In this document: one piece after another, positions 57,590-64,000 of the stretch
Position numbering within the stretch: the first letter of the stretch is position 1
Layout of the letters: each line of letters begins with the position of its first letter
DNA from: Xestospongia bergquistia
Lineage: Eukaryota > Porifera > Demospongiae > Haplosclerida > Petrosiidae
Assembly: GCA_963965975.1 (NCBI GenBank)
Contig: OZ014411.1
Coordinates: forward strand, 18,752,446 to 18,816,445
Reading direction: 5' to 3'
DNA: 64,000 nucleotides
The notes under the pieces: model-generated
What the model saw: the letters and a program-made list of their open reading frames with translations, nothing else
Database searches by the model: none
Told to the model about the DNA's origin: nothing
Program-made: the position numbers and the translations under genes

Positions 57590-58745
57590 TGTGTATAAAT
57601 ATGTCAAAATGTTAGCAGTGTATGTATTATGATTCAGGGCTAGGTTACAGGAGGTTGTTGGTGTTGACACATTTGTACATATTAAATTGAAATAATAGGA
57701 CATTATATGGTTGTACAACAAGACATTCATACATGTACATGTCAGAGGGTGAGTTTATACCATATTGTAAGGACATTACGAGATAAGAACATGTCACAGG
57801 ACTAAATTGCATGAATTCACAATGTTGGTGAAGAGAAATTTTTCTACCATATTATAATAATATTACAAAAAGGAATGTGTTGTGTGCTATTAGGTATAAT
57901 AGGTTTATATGTACATGTCACAAGAATAGGTTTTATCATAGGACATAATGTGGTTTGAGTAACAAGACAATGTGTATGTATATGTCAAAATGTTAGCAGT
58001 GTTTGTGTGTGATACAGGGCTAGGTTACAGGAGGTTGTTGGTGTTGAGACATTTCTATATAATAGATTGAAATAATAGGCCATTATATGGTTGTACAACA
58101 AGAGTAGGTTGTGGTAGGAGTGAGAAGATATTTGTGCATAAATATATCAAAAGATTTGTATATGTGTGTGTCACAGGACTAGGTTTGTGTCATAGGACAT
58201 AATGTGGGTATGAGTAACAAGATATTTATGTATAAATATGTCAAAATGTTTTTAAAAACATACATGTCACAGAACTAGGTTACATAAGATTATGTGGTTG
58301 TATGATTTTTGTATACATGTATGTCACAGGGCTAGGTTGCATTGTACTACAAGAGATTGGATATTAAAACATTTGTATGTATTGAGTTGTATAATAGGAC
58401 ACTATGTGGTAGGGGTAATTAGACATTCAAACATGTACATGTCAGAAACAAAGTTCTACGATATGGTAAGAGAATGTGCCACAGAACTAATAACAAAACA
58501 TGTTTTGCGTATGAACATATCAAAAGGTTTATATAGGTGCATATCACAGAATTATTTTTTGTCACAGGACATAATCTGGTACAAGTTACAAAACATTTGT
58601 GTTATGAATATGTCAAAAGGTTTATATATGTACATGTCACAGAACTAAGTTGTATCATAGGACATAATGTGGTACGAGTAACAAAACATTTGCGTATGAA
58701 TATGTCAAAAGGTTTCTATATGGACATGTCACAGGACTAGGTTTA
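57590..58745. repeat. ~85-110-bp tandem repeat (copy D)
   Basis: Counterpart of 41,500-42,370, with additional and rearranged units. A 118-codon frame at 58,292 arises from the repeat. Confidence 0.85.
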
Positions 58746-59890
58746 TTACCATAAATTAAAAGAAAGGAAGTTACAAGTTTGTCTGAATGTACATGTTATA
58801 GGACTTAAAAGAGGTTGGGATATCTAGATGTCATGCTGTGATAGGATTACCAAAAGGTGTGTGTATGTAAATGGATTAATAAAGGATCAGCAACATACAT
58901 GCTATGTTGAGCACAAGAGTTGTAACACTTGCTTTATATAATACAATAATAGATAGTATAATTGTCACTGAACACAACAAGACTTGGATCATTAGACGTT
59001 GCAATGATTTAGTTTCTATATGATATGATGGTACAATATAAGACCAAAGTGACAAGATATCTATCATAAAAATGTGTGATAGAAATTATTAATATGTTAA
59101 TTTATAAGGTTACTTTTAAAAGTTTGTCTCAAAAGCTACAATTATTAATACATACAGGACTTGTACTACTCTAGTTAGTCGACATGTATTACACCAAAAC
59201 ATTACAATGGGGTTGTGAACATGTTCTAAAATTAGACTATTGTTCCCACAGAGTTCATGTACTTAGCAAGGAGGCTCCACTAATAATTATGGTTAACAAG
59301 ATGACTTCTCATTAGCTAGGCTGTGGTTATAAACTACAACCAAGAAGAAAGCTAGCCTGCTATATCGAAACTGCTGGTATGAGTAAGCTTCATATTCTAT
59401 CTAAGTGCTTATATATTCCAGGTTTCAAATCTGGTTCTTAATGTGAAATACAGCTACTCGGCTTGTCATCTAGCTGCCAGGACCTTCTAACTGAAACGTT
59501 CCATGCTTATTGTCAGCTATAGCATTCATGAAAAGTTACTCAGTACTCACAACCTATCTGGGAGAGATTTGCACTAGCCATTTTAGTTGTGTTTAGGACA
59601 GAAAATCCTCTCTACTCTGAATACATCTAATCAATATAACAGCTTTCTATCTGTACACACTACTTTGGAGTGGTGCTACACTGAATAGGCCAACTGGATA
59701 CTGACTTAAACTGAGGTAGAACTAAACTTTGATGATATACTATAGAATTAGGCAGATCAAAGGATCTGAAGTCATAAGAAAGTAGCTAGAAGAGGCTATA
59801 AGTATGTGAAACAACAGCAACTGTCTGGGCCAAACAAAGCTATAAAATATCTGAATAAGGCTTTCCACATATACACATGACATACGTTTA
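58746..59890. other. Mostly unique sequence shared with C, no gene identified
   Basis: Has the single copy of the 313-bp block (58,880-59,170), whose minus strand keeps the hydrophobic open frame (IQVLLCSVTIILSIIVLYK). Confidence 0.45.
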
Positions 59891-59897
59891 CTCTGAC

Positions 59898-60105
59898 CTG
59901 AATACTTTCTCTGTTTGTGTATGTGCTGGAACAAAGCGTATTTTTTGTCGTTGCCCTCGAGTTGACTGTAACGTTTTTCTGCATTAGAGATGAACGAGAA
60001 TTCGAAGGTACGTATTAGCTTGACTGTAGACAGCAGCACGTTTGTGCTCTTCTTCTTTAAAACATATCGGTCCTGCAGTAGCACCGGTCCAACAGGCATA
60101 GTCAT
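59898..60105 (-). CDS. 5' exons of an unidentified minus-strand gene (copy D)
   Basis: Exon 1 (60,012-60,105) reads MTMPVGPVLLQDRYVLKKKS, then TNVLLSTVKLI, and ends before GTACCTTC. Exon 2 (59,898-59,978) starts after CTCTAATGCAG and reads KRYSQLEGNDKKYALFQHIH, then KQRKYS, with a donor GTCAGAG. The intervening 33 bp is very short for an intron and also has no stop, so it may be read through (11 extra residues). Lys-rich, with no recognised domain. Upstream lie two palindromes and a candidate + strand first exon, so the promoter may be bidirectional. Later exons are not identified. Confidence 0.42.
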
Positions 60106-60174
60106 CTTGCAGAAATGAGGCGGTCTACCTAATACATAGGACTAAAAATTGGTGTCACTTTAGCAGTTTGTTGA

Positions 60175-60241
60175 ACTGAGCATGCTCAGTTTACTAAAAC
60201 TGGTGCCATTAAAGCAGTGTGTTAAACTGAGCATGCTCAGT
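60175..60241. promoter_or_regulatory. Two 16-bp palindromes in tandem (copy D)
   Basis: ACTGAGCATGCTCAGT at 60,175-60,190 and again at 60,226-60,241, within a ~50-bp duplicated segment (GCCATTAAAGCAGTGTGTT). Confidence 0.5.
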
Positions 60242-60348
60242 TCATAGGGTACAGATAAGAATGCGTGATAAAATCATAGTAAAAATAAACTGACATTAAA
60301 ACACATATTCTACAGTCAGTACAGTGTCTATTTATTTTGTTTGTAGCA

Positions 60349-60380
60349 ATGCGAAGTAATGCTAATCAATTGAGAACTAG
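60349..60380 (+). other. Candidate first coding exon, + strand (copy D)
   Basis: MRSNANQLRT up to AG/GTATAA; counterpart of 44,155-44,186. Confidence 0.3.
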
Positions 60381-60739
60381 GTATAATTTCATCAGTACAA
60401 TATTGAACACTAATGTATTATCAGATTTGTAAATTCAAAATAATTATAAACTATGTAATGTAGGTTCTGTTTGTGTTTGAATGGGCAGAGCAGGAGGATG
60501 TGATGACAGAAGGGAAACTTCACTTGGATTAGTAGATACTTTGCATTTCTTTGTGACAATTTAGTGTTAATTACCATGATTATAATAATAATTGCAACAA
60601 TATGCATCATGTACCTAATTTTTTATATAGTAAAAGTATTATTCAATTTAGCATATGGATCTGTTGAATTACAGGTGGTAGAGAAAGAAAGAATTGTAAG
60701 ACAACCTTGTTATAGTCCTCAATTCATGCACACAATCAA

Positions 60740-60960
60740 CCATTCATAGGCCATATAATGAGTAATCATATCGGAAGCCAATAAAAAACATTAGGTACCT
60801 TGAGCTTTCTGCTGTATGGCCGTATGGACACATCTATCATTGTAATTTGGGTCAAACACTGCTATGTGTCACACATATCTATTCTTGATATAAGGATCAT
60901 TACAGATCCAATGTTATCATATCCTCTATTACTATATTCATTACTCATTATTCTGGTTGA
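60740..60960 (-). pseudogene. Broken copy D version of the 44,483-44,764 segment
   Basis: MSNEYSNRGYDNIGSVMILI is kept. A stop follows MCDT, and one base is missing soon after, relative to copy C. Confidence 0.45.
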
Positions 60961-61029
60961 CAAACATCAGCTGAAATCCTAATTAATTCCACCATCTCTC
61001 ACCACTCATACAACATATTTTATGTTATT

Positions 61030-61330
61030 TTTATTGGCATTAGTATAACAATCATAATTATATATAACTATATGATTAACTCAAAAGATCAATTCTGTTA
61101 TTTATGTTTACATTAGCTACTTATGAAGTGGGAATTTTCACCTTATTTATGTACTTTCATTTTCATTTCTTTTTGATGTATAACATATCCAGCTGGACAA
61201 ATGCCCACTTTTTTAAGTGCATGGATTAATAGATTTTCCATCACCCAACTACCACAAACTTATAATAATAATAATTATTAATTATTATTATATTAAAAAT
61301 AAAGCTCTTTTCCCGCTAACTTTCAATACA
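61030..61330. other. AT-rich sequence, no gene seen
   Basis: Counterpart of 44,820-45,165. Confidence 0.45.
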
Positions 61331-61397
61331 ACAATTTTTATTAGTTCATTAAATGTCAACTCTGCAGTTTCTGATAAACTTAGTTTCTTCAATTTGG

Positions 61398-61660
61398 TTA
61401 CTTTAGCTTCATAGTAAACAGAGGGTCTGCAGCATTTATCAATTCTGGGTCTGGAGCAGAACTATCCACACCAGCAGTTGGCTGTTCTGAGGGGATAGCA
61501 GTCTTTTGCAAGAGAGGATTTAATTTGATTGGCAAGCTATCTTTTTGCGAGGCTGTCTCAGTGACTAGACACATCCTGCATAAGCGAATGAAGAAAGTCA
61601 GTTGCTTCCACACTCAATGGAGGAAATGTTCTCTTCTGTAAATCAATGGAGACATTTGAA
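61398..61660 (-). other. Coding-like segment, mostly deleted in copy C
   Basis: One frame reads VSIDLQKRTFPPLSVEATD and FLHSLMQDVSSH to a stop at 61,558. A second, overlapping frame (SLPIKLNPLLQKT, then AIPSEQPTAGVDSSAPDPEL) continues to 61,398. Together this suggests one Ser/Pro-rich coding region with a frame change or an unrecognised intron. Copy C keeps only VSIDLQKR. No family is recognised. Confidence 0.28.
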
Positions 61661-62250
61661 GATATCTCTGATCACACCCAGGGATTCAGGAAGTGGCTAT
61701 TGGTTTGTGACATAGGCTGCTAATTGAACTGCAAACACCTGAAAAAGGAGATAAAATATTTTAGACTAATTCACTTGTCTAACCTGTTTTCTAGCTGAGG
61801 TTAAGCCAGGAGTCCAGACATAAAGTCCATCACAATATGCATTGATAGAACACCACACACCATTAATGGTAGTAACTGTAGAGGATAGCCTTGAAAATTG
61901 ATTAGTTTGGCCATACTGGGTTCACAAATGAAAACCTGTGATCATAATGACAACATTATTACTCTCTCTCTCTCCAAACCTGATGAAGATATGAACAAAC
62001 TAAACAGTGAATTTCTCGAAGTGATGTTAACAGAGGACCAAAAACAGCTGCATCCTACAAGACAGACAAACTCATCATTAACATTTCAATTTATTGATCT
62101 CTTACTTTTTTATCTTGTTAATTAGGTAGACATATTTTTAATAACAACTGTATCATGCTACTCTCTTCAGCAGCTGTTAGTGCAATTCTGAGCTCCTCTC
62201 TCTCTTGCCCATTTAATTGTTGACCTAGAGTAACATGAGATGAATTATTG
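61661..62250. other. Sequence shared in part with C, no supported gene
   Basis: A + strand open frame at about 61,970-62,125 (PDEDMNKLNSEFLEVMLTED) is mostly absent from copy C and is unproven. Confidence 0.35.
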
Positions 62251-62254
62251 GGGA

Positions 62255-62550
62255 TTAGAATGAATACACTGAAAAGTAACGGTAGTATAGGAATGAGTAA
62301 GACTGGATTGTTTTGGAATAAGGAAATAGTATGGGATTGGAATGAATGTTATGGGACTGAGACTGGATGGTATGGGAGTGAGGCTAACATAGTATGAAAA
62401 TTAAGAATGGATGGTAGAGGAATAAGATGTGATTCAGACTAAACAATATTGTATTGAGAATGTACAGTATGGGAGTAAGACTGGATGGTACAAGATTACA
62501 ACATACAGTATGGGAATAAGACTGGACAGTATGGGAGTGAGACTAGGAAT
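62255..62550. repeat. ~20-25-bp minisatellite (copy D)
   Basis: Units of AGACTGGATGGTATGGGAGTG type; longer than in copy C. Confidence 0.8.
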
Positions 62551-62965
62551 TAAATACCTGAAGATGTTTCTGGCATTGCTATGGTTGTACAATTAAGAAT
62601 GTGGGTATTATCTAGTAGCAACACCGGAGAAGCTGCTAAAATTCTTAAAAGGATTTCAAAGACTATAAGCCTTGGGAGAGAGTGTACCACCAGCTGTACT
62701 ATTAACAGTTGAGAACATCACTAGAACAAAAATACAAATTGTAAGGATTTTTATACATGTGTTTTGTCACTTCTATTAATTCATCCTTCTGTCTACATGT
62801 CCATCATCCATTCATTCACCCATCCATCTACTTACATAGTTGTTTCAAATTTCTGAGATATGTGTCCCAATAGAATAATATATAGATTACACTTTAAGAT
62901 TGCTGTTACTAACTTGTTCATTCATTTTGCGTGTGCCATGAAAAAGAATTTTAAGAAGATGATTG

Positions 62966-64000
62966 TGTCCTTCAAATGAGAAACATGAATATGCCCACAG
63001 TGGACCCCAATTCCTCACACACATTGTCAGATGACTAAGTAGATAAAGTTTCATTGTGGCTAAATTATCACCTATTCAAGAAAAATTAATGAAAGCAAAA
63101 TCTATAATTTAATGTGAAACACACCATAAAGTTGTATGTACTGCTCATAACAACTTTCCAAAAATAAATGGACATTATCTAAGTCTGATGATGTAATATC
63201 GTCTGACAGAAGTATATGCACTGAGGAAACTAACAATGCATTGTGATATGGGAATAGAGTAGAACAAAAGGCAGAAACATAGCTCAGAACCTTGCATTTA
63301 AGTGGTATGTTACTTTTTTATATACTACAATTATACCTTTCCATTTTTTAAACGCATGAAGTGACTTTGGAGTTCAACTTATAATATAAGGAAAATGAAT
63401 AGATAGTAACTTCTCATCACATACTTTAATCTGTAGATGAATAATAACTATATGGATTTAAAATATAGTTGAAAGCAATGTTAATCAATCACTGGCAATC
63501 TCTCCTCTATCTATGTATAATCTAAAATTATTTATACTGAACTCTTTCTGACTGAATGTTCGCTTTGAAAAGTTTGAACTATGTAGTAACCAAATTACTA
63601 ACCTTGCATCACTATTTTAATATGACATTTCTATAATTACAGACATTAATATGACATTTCTATAATTACAGAATTACAGAAGAATTCATAGCAATTGCCT
63701 GTTTTGCATTATCCAGCAGAGAGAGATGTGATCGTAGAGGCTCATCTTTCTTGGGCCAGGTATCTATCCTGTATCAGTATAGCCTTCATTTTTCCTTGTG
63801 TGAGTCTAATTTCGATGTGACAAATGCAAAAATACAGAGGAAGGACTAGTCTATTCCACAAGTGTAATAACTCGAAATCGTTCATTTGCGCAAAATGACA
63901 GGTTTTTTCATATTGAGTCACATATGGTTGTATCTTTTTATAAAACATTCACCAAGTTTTAGAACTTTTTGTATTAGGAAAAAAGATTAAAAATATATAT
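62966..64000. other. Unique sequence right of copy D
   Basis: Contains a ~29-bp direct duplication (ATTAATATGACATTTCTATA at about 63,617 and 63,646). A 68-codon minus-strand frame at 63,742-63,948 (NDFELLHLWNRLVLPLYFC) has no independent support. Nothing else is seen. Confidence 0.5.

Larger units (their letters stand above)
54572..62965. repeat. Segmental copy D of the second duplicated locus
   Basis: The right-hand copy of 38,664-47,690, with all the same arrays and gene pieces in order. Confidence 0.92.

Noticed and set aside
58292-58740. Open frames of 118 and 67 codons on the + strand
   Set aside because: They are made of the ~85-110-bp tandem repeat, with repeating peptides (MNMSKGLYM).
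1-64000. tRNA, rRNA or other structural RNA genes
   Set aside because: No cloverleaf with a conserved TTCGA arm and no rRNA core sequence was recognised on either strand by eye.

Overview
The window looks like repeat-rich, AT-rich intergenic and genic DNA from an invertebrate animal. Exons are short, with GT-AG introns mostly of 45 to 70 bp. The transposon mix is animal-like: P-element/THAP, hAT, pogo/Tigger, an IS630/Tc1-like DDE element and a Mag-like Ty3/gypsy LTR element. A demosponge or another early-branching marine animal would fit, but no single gene here proves it. I see no rRNA, tRNA, CRISPR array or bacterial operon.

Layout. (1) 1-33,300 is one large unit present twice in tandem: unit A 1-18,495 (it runs off the left edge) and unit B 18,496-33,300. 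They are about 98-99% alike by eye where they align. Each unit holds a 28-bp minisatellite array, a second array of the same family, fragments of a + strand gene, and a divergent gene pair. The left gene of the pair encodes 228 aa and has three exons that join in phase and are intact in both copies. The right gene is a decayed eleven-exon transposase-like gene. Further right come IS630-like transposase fragments, a decayed coiled-coil gene and a fold-back repeat. Unit B also carries two clean DNA-transposon insertions that unit A lacks: a 692-bp hAT derivative and a 660-bp pogo derivative. (2) 33,300-38,660 holds a third minisatellite, a P-element-like transposon (34,410-37,033) with inverted ends and flanking direct repeats, a ~100-bp tandem repeat, and a 915-bp element with 50-bp inverted ends built around a ~257-bp tandem repeat. 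(3) 38,664-62,965 is a second repeated locus: copy C (38,664-47,690), a partial copy E (48,280-53,850) and copy D (54,572-62,965). It holds several minisatellites, small exons on the minus strand, a possible bidirectional promoter, and coding pieces that are intact in one copy and broken in the other. A young, whole-looking Ty3/gypsy element (49,198-53,751) interrupts copy E, and C and D preserve the empty target site.

How the parts relate. Most of the window is mobile DNA or tandem repeat. The long open reading frame of the LTR element and the 228-aa three-exon gene are the only coding units that look unbroken. The two duplications could be real tandem duplications or two divergent haplotypes assembled head to tail, and the sequence alone cannot decide. 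Insertion differences between copies date the transposons relative to the copying. The divergent gene pair at 9.6-13.6 kb is the best candidate for an undescribed system: a conserved small partner gene shares a short intergenic promoter with a transposase-like gene.
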